DNA from: Neptuniibacter sp. UBA6509
Lineage (GTDB): Bacteria; Pseudomonadota; Gammaproteobacteria; Pseudomonadales; Balneatricaceae
Direction: 5' to 3'
Assembly (NCBI GenBank): GCA_002435145.1
Contig: DJLT01000074.1
Span: 1 to 38,526 of the forward strand
Length of the DNA stretch: 38,526 nt
Both the position numbers and the translations under genes were made by a program. The notes beneath the pieces were generated by a model. That model made no database searches. It worked only from the letters and a program-made list of their open reading frames with translations, and was not told the origin of the DNA. Shown here piece after piece: positions 1 through 7,180 of the stretch; positions within the stretch are counted from its first letter, which is position 1, and the number at the start of each line of letters is the position of its first letter.

Positions 1-1
1 T

Positions 2-418
2 TGGTCATGTGCAGTAGAAGAATCGGTGCACCAGCAATTTGAAGCCTCGCTTGATGCAAACATAGTTAAAACATTACAGCGTTTTATTATGCTGCAAACT
101 CAAGGTGCTGAATTAGGCCGTGAAACACTCAAGTTTTTAAAAGCGATCCTTAAAGAGCTAGATCATGCAGCCCCAATAGAAAGTTTAGGTTTATTAAGAG
201 GGGATGCGCGTGCTTCATTGTCTCAGTTAACGATGCCTGTTTTTCAGCTCTTCGGTGAAAAGGATAATTTGGTGCCTTTAGAAGCGGCTGAAGCATGTCA
301 GCAGTTATCTAAGGGGGGTGTTAAAGTCTACTCTGGTGCAGGGCACCTTCCTTTTTATTCTCATCAAACAGAAGTGATAGCCGATGTTGTTAGCTTTTTA
401 CAGGAGCCGGCTGTTTAG
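2..418 (+). CDS. bioH: Pimeloyl-ACP methyl ester carboxylesterase BioH, C-terminal part (5' end cut by window)
   Basis: BioH removes the methyl group from pimeloyl-ACP methyl ester, ending the pimelate-building phase of biotin synthesis. Only about the last 138 residues are here; the frame is open from base 2, so the GTG at 26 is an internal codon, not a start. The alpha/beta-hydrolase acid and histidine are visible in GEKDNLVP (bases about 256-279) and GAGHLPF (about 338-358), spaced as in BioH. The nucleophile serine lies upstream of the window. The stop TAG overlaps the GTG of bioC by one base, and the bioH-bioC-bioD order supports this assignment over other hydrolases. Confidence 0.88.
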   Translation, partial: WSCAVEESVHQQFEASLDANIVKTLQRFIMLQTQGAELGRETLKFLKAILKELDHAAPIESLGLLRGDARASLSQLTMPVFQLFGEKDNLVPLEAAEACQQLSKGGVKVYSGAGHLPFYSHQTEVIADVVSFLQEPAV

Positions 419-1221
419 TGGATGCGCTGATTGATAAACAGAAAGTTGCTGATTCTTTCAGTAAAGCGGCCATGACTTACGACAGTGTGGCTGAGCTGCA
501 AAGAGATGTTGGCCACACGTTGATGGGGTATCTCCCCGATTCATCACCAAGCCGAATCATGGATTTAGGCTGCGGCACTGGCTATTTTTCGCCTAAATTA
601 AATCAAAAGTATTCTACTGCAAATCTACTCAATTTAGATTTAGCGCTAGGGATGCTGCGCTTTGCTCGCCAGAATCGTACGCTGACTAATGCGAGTTGGA
701 TCTGTGCAGATGCTGAATCTTTGCCTCTGCGCGATGCAAGCATCGACATTGTTTTTTCAAGCTTAGCGATTCAGTGGTGTGAAAACTTACCTGTTTTGTT
801 GAAGGAGATTGAGCGAGTTTTAGCGCCGGGTGGTCGTTTTGTTTTTGCAACACTGGGCCCTGATACTCTGCATGAACTTCGTACTGCTTGGCAGAGTGTT
901 GATTCTTTTACTCATGTTAATCAGTTCCTCTCCTCTGAAGAGCACCTATCTGCTGTTCCTAGTAATTTGCATCTAAGTGAATTTAAAGAAGAAGTACGTG
1001 TACTACGTTATCCGCAGCTTAAAGGTTTGACTGATGAGTTAAAGCGGTTGGGTGCACATAATATGAATGCAGGGCAAAAAACGGGTTTGACTGGACGGGA
1101 GCAGATTCGAAGGTTTAAGTCTGCTTATGAAGATCAGCGGTTGGTAGATGGGGCTATTCCCGCTACTTATCAAGTATTTTACGGCGTATTAGAAAAACCA
1201 GTAAAGGGGTTAAATTCATAA
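418..1221 (+). CDS. bioC: Malonyl-ACP O-methyltransferase BioC
   Basis: BioC methylates malonyl-ACP with S-adenosylmethionine so the disguised primer can enter fatty acid synthesis and become pimeloyl-ACP. The 267-residue protein has a class I methyltransferase fold with the SAM motif MDLGCGTGYF at residues 48-57, an acidic strand end (LLNLDLALGM) and the LPLRDASIDIVFSSLAIQW segment typical of BioC. Length fits the family. The start is GTG, overlapping the bioH stop by one base, and the stop overlaps the bioD ATG by one base, so translation is probably coupled through the operon. Confidence 0.92.
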   Translation: MDALIDKQKVADSFSKAAMTYDSVAELQRDVGHTLMGYLPDSSPSRIMDLGCGTGYFSPKLNQKYSTANLLNLDLALGMLRFARQNRTLTNASWICADAESLPLRDASIDIVFSSLAIQWCENLPVLLKEIERVLAPGGRFVFATLGPDTLHELRTAWQSVDSFTHVNQFLSSEEHLSAVPSNLHLSEFKEEVRVLRYPQLKGLTDELKRLGAHNMNAGQKTGLTGREQIRRFKSAYEDQRLVDGAIPATYQVFYGVLEKPVKGLNS

Positions 1222-1910
1222 TGGCAAAGCATTCTTTTTTTGTAGCGGGAACCGATACTGATGTCGGTAAAACTATCGTTGCTGCTGGGCTGCTTGAGGC
1301 TGCTAATAATAAAGGGCTTTCTACTATAGGTCTTAAGCCTATTGCTGCTGGTTGTGAAATGACTGCGGATGGTCTGCGCAATGAAGATGCTGTCCTATTA
1401 CAGAAAACGGCTTCAATCCAATTAGCCTATGAGCAGGTAAATCCAGTCGCATTTGAGCCGGCTATTGCGCCTCATATTGCTGCTGGAATTGCAGGACGAA
1501 TGCTTAATGCGGATCGGATTGCGGCGATGTGTCGTGGGGCTTTGATGCAACCCGCAGATTTTGCCATTGTTGAGGGCGCAGGGGGCTGGCGTGTTCCTTT
1601 AAATCCACGTGAAACAATGGCGCATATACCAAAACAGTTAGGTACGCCTGTTGTAATGGTTGTGGGGGTTAAGCTGGGTTGCATAAATCATGCGCTGTTA
1701 ACGGCTGAAAGTATTGCTAGAGATGGATTGCGAGTGGCTGGCTGGGTAGCGAGCCGGATTGACCCTGAGATGCCACACTATAGCGATAATGTAGCGACTA
1801 TCGCGGGTATGCTGCGCGCTCCCTTAATTGCTGAAATACCTTACCTTACGGAACCTTCTCCTGAAAACGTTGCCAAATATTTTGATATAGATGCATTGCT
1901 AGCTCAATAG
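1221..1910 (+). CDS. bioD: Dethiobiotin synthetase BioD
   Basis: BioD carboxylates 7,8-diaminopelargonate and closes the ureido ring using ATP and CO2, giving dethiobiotin. At 229 residues it is of normal length. The P-loop GTDTDVGKT is at residues 10-18, followed by the substrate lysine region GLKPIAAG and the VEGAGGWRVPLN segment that shapes the active site. It begins on an ATG overlapping the bioC stop and is the last bio gene. No clear intrinsic terminator follows; the 84 bases to the next gene hold only a possible -10-like TATACT at 1946-1951 with no matching -35. Confidence 0.95.
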   Translation: MAKHSFFVAGTDTDVGKTIVAAGLLEAANNKGLSTIGLKPIAAGCEMTADGLRNEDAVLLQKTASIQLAYEQVNPVAFEPAIAPHIAAGIAGRMLNADRIAAMCRGALMQPADFAIVEGAGGWRVPLNPRETMAHIPKQLGTPVVMVVGVKLGCINHALLTAESIARDGLRVAGWVASRIDPEMPHYSDNVATIAGMLRAPLIAEIPYLTEPSPENVAKYFDIDALLAQ

Positions 1911-1994
1911 TATGGTTGAAAAATGAACATTTCCTTCAGATGATCTATACTTACAGCTGTAATAGTTTTATTTAGAATTAATAGAGGTGTCAGT

Positions 1995-2246
1995 ATGAAC
2001 GTCACCAATGCGGCACAGTCAGGATTTATTGGTATCAATCGTGGTTTGGATAATGCGCCAAAAGCAGCAAGTGATATCACAGGATCAGGTAAGCCTGATC
2101 AGGTTGAGAAAGCTTCAGGTCGGCAGGAAGATCAAGCTGTAGCAGGTTCGGCTGCAGGATCAACTGTTGAGGCGGCAGCAACAAAAGTGGTGGGAGAGGT
2201 TGAAGAGTTAGGTCAGCCTGGCTCTATCATTAATATACGCGTTTAA
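1995..2246 (+). CDS. Unknown 83-residue protein, partner of the downstream putative metalloprotease
   Basis: I do not recognise a named family. The small acidic protein lacks a signal peptide and membrane segments, is rich in Ala, Gly, Ser and Val, and has a low-complexity middle. Its N-terminal GFIGINRGLDNAPKAASDI and C-terminal end GSIINIRV recall small proteins of marine gammaproteobacteria and pseudomonads with a flagellar-rod-like pattern (G..GI.RG near the start, a GxxIxIRV end); that resemblance is from memory and is inference. The start ATG has a purine stretch (AGAGGTG) just upstream. The next gene begins 74 bases on, across a hairpin, in the same direction, so the two are likely cotranscribed. 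Confidence 0.7.
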   Translation: MNVTNAAQSGFIGINRGLDNAPKAASDITGSGKPDQVEKASGRQEDQAVAGSAAGSTVEAAATKVVGEVEELGQPGSIINIRV

Positions 2247-2248
2247 AT

Positions 2249-2273
2249 CTTCAATTCATGGATTGGATTGAAG
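2249..2273 (+). other. RNA hairpin between the two unknown genes
   Basis: CTTCAATTCA (2249-2258) can pair with TGGATTGAAG (2264-2273) over ten positions with one G-U pair and a five-base loop. No T-run follows, so it is unlikely to be an intrinsic terminator. It may affect mRNA stability or the relative yield of the two genes. Confidence 0.4.
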
Positions 2274-2320
2274 TAGGTAATGAAGTATGTTTTTTAGGAT
2301 AATAGAGAGGAGCACTGCTT

Positions 2321-3247
2321 ATGCAGATTATTAGCTCTGGTAACTCTCAGGCTTTAAATAGTAAGCCGGCCCCATTAGAGCTTCGATCTCAAGATGCTCA
2401 GCGGGTTATATCCTCTGTTACTTCGCCTTCAGCCCAACAGGAGCTACAGTCCAGTAGCTCTAGCATTAATCGTGATCGAGTCACGCTTTCAGCTGAGGCC
2501 TCAGCGCTTTCCCGTTTAGCCAGTACCTCAGAACGAAGCCTACAAGCAGAAGATGGTGAGCTCGTTGGTTTAGAGTCTACTAGCCCGTCTATCCGTCCTT
2601 CTTCAAATGTTGTTCCTTCCGGTGATAAGGAGCAGCAAGAGCAACTGCAGCAACAAGAGTTGGAAATTAGCCGTGATTTGGCTGAGCGTGATAGAGAAGT
2701 ACGTGCCCATGAACAAGCTCATGCTTCTATAGGTGGGCAGTATGCGTCTGCCCCTAGTTATACTAATGAACGCGGCCCTGATGGCAGAATGTATGCTGTT
2801 GAAGGTGAAGTTAAAATAGATACTTCGCCTATCCCTAATGATCCTCAAGCGACCTTAGAAAAAGCTGAAGTGATTCAGCGGGCTGCGCTGAGTGTTGCGG
2901 AGCCATCCTCAGCTGACAGAGCTGCGGCGGCTGATGCAAGAGCGATGGCAGCTGAAGCGCGTACTCAGATTCTCCAAAGTGAGGGTGAGGCGCAAGCCGC
3001 TCAAGCTGAACGTGCAGACAGCGCTGAAGATGAGGATGATAATAAACCATCTGCTGGTGAGCGTTTACAGGAGTTGCGGGATGAGGATGCGGCCCGTAGC
3101 GAAAGCGCAATGGAAGCATTGGATGATTTCAATGATCGCTTGAATGACATTAATAAACAGCTTGCTGAAATCAATAAAAAGCTTGTTGATTCTGGCGTTT
3201 TTCAGAAGTTATTTCCAGAGGGTTCCCTCTTGGATCGTCAAGCGTAA
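2321..3247 (+). CDS. SprA-related putative metalloprotease (HEQAH motif)
   Basis: This 308-residue protein carries the gluzincin-type zinc motif HEQAH (residues 130-134) within RAHEQAHASIGGQY, followed by a YTNERGPDGRMYAVEGEVKID-like segment. That combination matches the SprA-related/putative metalloproteinase family, whose substrate is unknown. The first 115 residues are Ser/Gln/Glu-rich and look disordered, with an RVTLSAEAS motif at 53-61. The region after 190 is Ala/Glu-rich helix ending in a coiled coil (about 255-290). There is no signal peptide or membrane segment, so it appears cytoplasmic or exported by a non-Sec route. A good ribosome site (AGAGAGGAG) precedes the ATG. It converges on the esterase gene, sharing a terminator-like hairpin. 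Confidence 0.8.
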   Translation: MQIISSGNSQALNSKPAPLELRSQDAQRVISSVTSPSAQQELQSSSSSINRDRVTLSAEASALSRLASTSERSLQAEDGELVGLESTSPSIRPSSNVVPSGDKEQQEQLQQQELEISRDLAERDREVRAHEQAHASIGGQYASAPSYTNERGPDGRMYAVEGEVKIDTSPIPNDPQATLEKAEVIQRAALSVAEPSSADRAAAADARAMAAEARTQILQSEGEAQAAQAERADSAEDEDDNKPSAGERLQELRDEDAARSESAMEALDDFNDRLNDINKQLAEINKKLVDSGVFQKLFPEGSLLDRQA

Positions 3248-3268
3248 TTTAGTTTTCCTAGATTACGC
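3242..3268. terminator. Hairpin between convergent genes, possible bidirectional terminator
   Basis: GCGTAATTTAG (3242-3252) pairs with CTAGATTACGC (3258-3268) over 11 positions with one G-U pair and a TTTTC loop. It covers the stop codons of both convergent genes. Flanking T-richness is weak on both strands, so termination efficiency is uncertain. Confidence 0.45.
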
Positions 3269-4036
3269 GCTCTTTGTCTTAGTCAGAAAGTTCACAACTA
3301 TATCTGTAAACTCTTTAGGTTTTTCAGCATGAGGCCAGTGGCCAGCTTGTTTGATGATGGTGTAGCTGGCTTTAGGGAATGAATTAATGACCGCATCTCT
3401 ATAAGCGGGAATCATATAGTCAGACTTTTCTCCTTTGATAAATAACATGCTTCTATCAAATGGAGTGCCTGTCGGTGCAGCGCTGATATTCTTGTATTGC
3501 GAGTGAATCGCTTCTAAATTCATGCGCCAAGCAAAAAGCTTCTCATCAGTTCGGTATAGGTTTTTAAGCAGAAAAGCTCGCACACTTAGCTCAGGGATAT
3601 GCTCAGTCAGTTGTTTGTCTGCGTCACCTCTGGATTTTAGTGAAGGTAAATCTACAGAAAATAAACCTTTGAATACATCATTATGGTGGGGTGTGTATTC
3701 TACAGGTGCTATATCGACAATGATTAATTTATCAATCACGTCTGGAGAATTTAAGGCGAGTTGCATGGCAACCTTCCCACCCATTGAATGACCAATGATG
3801 TGTGCTTTTTCTAACTTTAGATGTGATAAAAGTGCTTTGATATCCACGGCCATCAAATGATAGTTCATCTCATTTGAGTGAAAAGATCGGCCGTGGTTTC
3901 TAAGATCGACAGCAATGACTTTATGGTTCTCTGACAAGGCTTTTATTTGGTTGCCCCAGTTTTCTAAGGTACCAAAAAGGCCATGCAGAATAATGAGAGG
4001 TTGTCCTTCGCCGTGAATCTGGTAATTCAAAAGCAT
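3263..4036 (-). CDS. ybfF: Alpha/beta-hydrolase, YbfF-type esterase
   Basis: A 257-residue alpha/beta-hydrolase close to E. coli YbfF, an esterase active on acyl-CoA and short malonyl/palmitoyl esters; the physiological substrate is unclear. The HGLFGTLENW oxyanion region is at about 18-27, the nucleophile elbow GHSMGGK has Ser84, and the catalytic histidine is His233 in QAGHWPHAEKP. I chose the ATG at 4036 because it matches the family N-terminus (MLLNYQIHGEG). A longer frame starting from TTG at 4081 would read through a strong hairpin and add 15 residues with no family support. It lies downstream of fklB on the same strand. Confidence 0.85.
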   Translation of the reverse strand: MLLNYQIHGEGQPLIILHGLFGTLENWGNQIKALSENHKVIAVDLRNHGRSFHSNEMNYHLMAVDIKALLSHLKLEKAHIIGHSMGGKVAMQLALNSPDVIDKLIIVDIAPVEYTPHHNDVFKGLFSVDLPSLKSRGDADKQLTEHIPELSVRAFLLKNLYRTDEKLFAWRMNLEAIHSQYKNISAAPTGTPFDRSMLFIKGEKSDYMIPAYRDAVINSFPKASYTIIKQAGHWPHAEKPKEFTDIVVNFLTKTKSA

Positions 4037-4057
4037 CTTGGGGTGCTCTTTAGTAGA

Positions 4058-4081
4058 TTGGGTGGCGTGAACGCCACCCAA
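4058..4081 (-). other. Strong GC-rich hairpin between fklB and the esterase gene
   Basis: TTGGGTGGCG (4058-4067) and CGCCACCCAA (4072-4081) form a perfect 10-bp stem with a four-base loop. It begins ten bases after the fklB stop codon. No T-run follows on either strand, so it may be a weak terminator, an RNA 3'-end stabiliser or a processing site that sets fklB expression above the esterase. Confidence 0.5.
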
Positions 4082-4090
4082 ATATAGAAA

Positions 4091-4717
4091 TTAAAGAATT
4101 TCTAGTAGTTCAACATCAAATACAAGTGCAGAATATGGAGGGATGCCGCCTGGAGAACCCTGAGCACCGTATGCTAGGTCGTAAGGGATATATAGCTTCC
4201 ACTTAGCGCCTTTGTTCATAAGCTGTAATGCTTCTGTCCAACCAGCGATAACGCCGCCAACAGGGAATTCAGCTGGCTGACCACGGTCATAAGAGCTATC
4301 GAATACTTTACCGTCAATAAATGTACCGTGATAATGCGTACGCACTTTAGACTCTTTAGATGGCTTCTCGCTACCTTCTTCGCCCGCTTCAACAATTTCA
4401 TACTGAAGACCAGATTCAAGCACTGTAACGCCTTCACGTTTAGCGTTTTCTGCTAGAAAAGCTTCGCCAACTGCAGATGCTTCTTTAGCTTCAGCTTCTT
4501 GCTGTTCACGCATACGTTCGTTTAGAACGTTAAACGCTTCTTGGATTTCATTCACTTCTACGCGCATTTCAGTACCTTCGAATGCATCAGCGATACCTGC
4601 TGAAATTGCATTTAGGTCCATGCCTTCAAATGGTTGTTGTGCTAACTGGTCGCCCATTTGGCGGCCGATGCCGTAGCTTGCTTTTTGTTCTAGTGTTTCT
4701 AGTTGTAGTTCAGACAT
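4091..4717 (-). CDS. fklB: FKBP-type peptidyl-prolyl cis-trans isomerase, FklB/FKBP22 type
   Basis: The protein catalyses proline cis-trans isomerisation and acts as a folding helper. At 208 residues it aligns along its length with E. coli FklB. The N-terminal dimerisation helices start with QKASYGIGRQMGDQL, a charged linker helix spans about 60-95, and the FKBP domain covers roughly 105-208 with VFDSSYDRGQPAEFPV, VIAGWTEAL, AYGAQGSPGGIPPYSALVF and a terminal VELLEIL. No signal peptide is present, so it is cytoplasmic. A TAGGA ribosome site sits seven to eight bases before the ATG. The upstream neighbour ends in a terminator, so fklB probably has its own promoter overlapping that region. Confidence 0.92.
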   Translation of the reverse strand: MSELQLETLEQKASYGIGRQMGDQLAQQPFEGMDLNAISAGIADAFEGTEMRVEVNEIQEAFNVLNERMREQQEAEAKEASAVGEAFLAENAKREGVTVLESGLQYEIVEAGEEGSEKPSKESKVRTHYHGTFIDGKVFDSSYDRGQPAEFPVGGVIAGWTEALQLMNKGAKWKLYIPYDLAYGAQGSPGGIPPYSALVFDVELLEIL

Positions 4718-4739
4718 GAATAGAATCCTACTGAGTCAT

Positions 4740-4768
4740 AAAAAAACGAGCTTAAAATAAGAGGCTCG
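4740..4768 (-). terminator. Intrinsic terminator after the M23 peptidase gene
   Basis: On the minus strand CGAGC (4768-4764) pairs with GCTCG (4751-4747), followed by seven T (4746-4740). The stem is short with a long AT-rich loop, but the T-run and its place just after the peptidase stop support termination of the xseA-M23 transcript. Confidence 0.65.
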
Positions 4769-4777
4769 CCCTAAAGA

Positions 4778-5608
4778 TTATTGATTCAAAAACAATATGG
4801 GGTCGACTCTTGTGTTATTCAAGCTTACGCTCCAATGAAGATGCGGACCGGTAACTCGGCCTGTTTTACCTATCTCGCCAAGTTTGTCTCCAGTGGTGAC
4901 TTTGTCGCCAATTTTTACGTCTATTTTGCTTAAATGGCAGTACATAGTCGTCAGCCCGTAACCGTGATCAACAATAACGGTGTTGCCGTTAAAGAAGTAT
5001 TCCCCGGTATCGACAACGGTACCCGCGCTCGGTGCTGTAATTGGGTCACCATGGGGTGCTGCGATATCCAGACCGCTATGAGGATTGCGCGGCTGTTTGT
5101 TAAAAAAGCGCTTTAAGCCAAATGGGCTGCTGTATGGGCCTTTTGCGGGAATAGCGAAGTGTGTCGTTATCTCCTTGGGTTCGCTCCAGTGCTTATAAGC
5201 AGCAACCATTTTCGCTTTTTCTGTTCGCCAGCGTTTAATGTCTTCTGGATCGGGCTCAACGTGTCGTTTGTTTTTAATTGTAAGGTACTGAGCTTTATAT
5301 TCTTTGCCTTCAACAGTGAAATAGTACGAAGTTGAATTGGCTTTTAAATGTTGTTTTTGATCAGCTTTAGCGCTCAAGGGAATCCCTGCGACTGCCAGCC
5401 ATTTACTCTCTGTATGCTCAGTGCCTGAGCTCGGGAGTACCATGACTCGATTGCCCTTATACCACGCAGTCGGAGCTTTTTGTGTTTCTATACCGGTAAG
5501 GGGAATAATCGCGATACCACCGGGTACCCGATTTTCTTGGGGAAGCGTTTGCGCATGACTAATAGCACTTATACATATAAAACTGATGAGAGTAATAATT
5601 TTAAGCAT
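4778..5608 (-). CDS. Secreted M23 (LytM) family metallopeptidase
   Basis: A 276-residue periplasmic or outer-membrane-facing protein predicted to cut peptidoglycan cross-bridges. A signal peptide covers about residues 1-19 (MLKIITLISFICISAISHA). A beta-rich N-terminal domain (20-150) of the kind found before M23 domains precedes the LytM domain (about 155-276). Zinc ligands are intact: His177 and Asp181 in HSGLD and His258 in HLHW, with the supporting histidine in MYCHLS. An active hydrolase is therefore more likely than an EnvC-like activator. It starts five bases after the xseA stop, so the two are one operon; this pairing occurs in other marine gammaproteobacteria as I recall. Confidence 0.9.
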   Translation of the reverse strand: MLKIITLISFICISAISHAQTLPQENRVPGGIAIIPLTGIETQKAPTAWYKGNRVMVLPSSGTEHTESKWLAVAGIPLSAKADQKQHLKANSTSYYFTVEGKEYKAQYLTIKNKRHVEPDPEDIKRWRTEKAKMVAAYKHWSEPKEITTHFAIPAKGPYSSPFGLKRFFNKQPRNPHSGLDIAAPHGDPITAPSAGTVVDTGEYFFNGNTVIVDHGYGLTTMYCHLSKIDVKIGDKVTTGDKLGEIGKTGRVTGPHLHWSVSLNNTRVDPILFLNQ

Positions 5609-5613
5609 GGGTA

Positions 5614-6972
5614 TTATTCCGTAATTGTTTCATCTACGCGGCAGCGTAAACGTCCTTTATAAAGCTGATTTTCAATAACATCTCCCTGTTTTACATGTGA
5701 TGCATCCTGAATGACAGCGCCATGTTGATCTTTCACGATAGCATAACCTCGTTCAAGTGTGGCTAGCGGGCTAACAGTATGAAGTTGACTTGTTGCTGCG
5801 CCAAGTCTCAACGCATTTTTCTGTAAGTTAGAAACGCCCGCTTGTGATAAACGTTTAAAAAGAGAGTGGAGTTGTTCCTCTTTTAAATTGAGCAGTTGCT
5901 TGGGTGATTGTAGTTTCAGCTTTGATAAAAGTTGTTGCTGACGGTGCTGGGCTGCAGTCAGCGTTGAATGGATTGAATTATGTAGTCGAGCTTCTAAATG
6001 ATCTAGGCGTTGTGCTTGCTCGTTTAGCTTTTGACCCGGATGGCGTAATCGGTTTCTAGCGCTTTCTGTTTTAAGGGCGGCTGTTCTTAGTTTCTGTTGA
6101 ATATGGTGAGTTAAACGTTGTTCGAATAGATTCAGCTTTTGCTTTATTTGTGCTTGGTCTGGGCTGAGCATCTCGGCTGCTGCAGAGGGAGTGGGGGCTC
6201 GTGAATCAGCTATAAAGTCAGTAATAACGACATCCACTTCATGGCCAACGGCACTAATAATAGGTAGTTCACAGTTATGTACTGTTCTTGCTACTTGTTC
6301 AGTATTAAATGCCCACAGATCTTCTAGGGAACCACCGCCTCTGCCTAAGATAAGTACATCACATTGTTGGTGTACTTCGGCCAGAATGATGGCCTTAGAT
6401 ATTTGTTCCGGTGCGTCCTCCCCTTGAACCGAGGTAGGGTAAAGCGTTACAGGGAGTCCTGGAAAACGTCGTTTTAATACAGTTAAAATATCATGTACAG
6501 CTGCACCTGTAGGCGAGGTGATGATACCGATGCTTGAGGGGTGTGCTGGAATTGGCTTTTTAAGAGTACTTTCAAACAAACCCTCTTTTTGTAATTTGTT
6601 TTTTAGTTCTTCAAAGGCCTTTTGCAGTGAGCCGCTGCCACTGCTTTCCATATAATCACAGATTAATTGGTAGTCACCTCTGCCTTCGTAAAGACTGACT
6701 TTAGCTCTGACAGTAACTTTGTCGCCTTGTTTTGGCTTTAGGCGAATCACTTGGTTTCGACTTTTGAACATTGCGCATCGAACCTGCGCTTTATCGTCTT
6801 TAAGTGTGAAGTACCAGTGACCAGAGCTGGGTTTTACGAAGTTGGATATCTCACCTTCTACTTGAATCGTTAAGAAGGAGCGTTCAAGCAGGGTGCGTGC
6901 TTGTCTGTTCAATTCAGAGACAGATATAGCCAGCGGATTACGGTTATGTGTGTGATCAGTGTCGTTTAGCAT
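5614..6972 (-). CDS. xseA: Exodeoxyribonuclease VII large subunit
   Basis: XseA is the catalytic subunit of exonuclease VII, which degrades single-stranded DNA from both ends with XseB. The 452-residue length matches E. coli (456). The N-terminal OB domain shows VEGEISNFVKPSSGHWYFTLKD, the catalytic core has GIITSPTGAAVHDIL, GRGGGSLEDLWAFN and the ISAVGHEVDVVITDFIAD and RAPTPSAAAE segments, and a long coiled coil follows (about 265-380). xseB is not adjacent. The gene is divergent from guaB with 208 bases between, an arrangement common in gammaproteobacteria. Confidence 0.96.
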   Translation of the reverse strand: MLNDTDHTHNRNPLAISVSELNRQARTLLERSFLTIQVEGEISNFVKPSSGHWYFTLKDDKAQVRCAMFKSRNQVIRLKPKQGDKVTVRAKVSLYEGRGDYQLICDYMESSGSGSLQKAFEELKNKLQKEGLFESTLKKPIPAHPSSIGIITSPTGAAVHDILTVLKRRFPGLPVTLYPTSVQGEDAPEQISKAIILAEVHQQCDVLILGRGGGSLEDLWAFNTEQVARTVHNCELPIISAVGHEVDVVITDFIADSRAPTPSAAAEMLSPDQAQIKQKLNLFEQRLTHHIQQKLRTAALKTESARNRLRHPGQKLNEQAQRLDHLEARLHNSIHSTLTAAQHRQQQLLSKLKLQSPKQLLNLKEEQLHSLFKRLSQAGVSNLQKNALRLGAATSQLHTVSPLATLERGYAIVKDQHGAVIQDASHVKQGDVIENQLYKGRLRCRVDETITE

Positions 6973-7037
6973 GCGCTTTATAGTAAACGAAGTTATATCG
7001 TTGAGGGAGGGATAAATACGGGTTTGGTTTTATTCTG

Positions 7038-7068
7038 TTGATCATTGTGACCAACAGTTAACTATAAT
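7038..7068 (+). promoter_or_regulatory. Candidate sigma-70 promoter of guaB
   Basis: A perfect TATAAT lies at 7063-7068, with TTGATC at 7038-7043 as a -35; the 19-base spacing is longer than ideal. The predicted start lies about 105 bases upstream of guaB, leaving a leader of that length. No clear PurR-type operator was seen. Confidence 0.45.
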
Positions 7069-7180
7069 GAGTATGAATTCATAGATTCTATGCGGAAATA
7101 GTGACTTTTCGATTGAGACAAAAGGCTAATTTCTGTATGATTGCGCGTTTAAATTTATTGACTACACAGGCTGGCAAATA

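Noticed and set aside
1946-1951. TATACT as promoter of the 83-residue gene
   Set aside because: No -35 at a proper distance (the nearest TTGAAA is about 24 bases away).
4037-4081. TTG-initiated N-terminal extension of the esterase gene
   Set aside because: Adds 15 residues without family support and lies in a strong hairpin; the ATG at 4036 fits YbfF.
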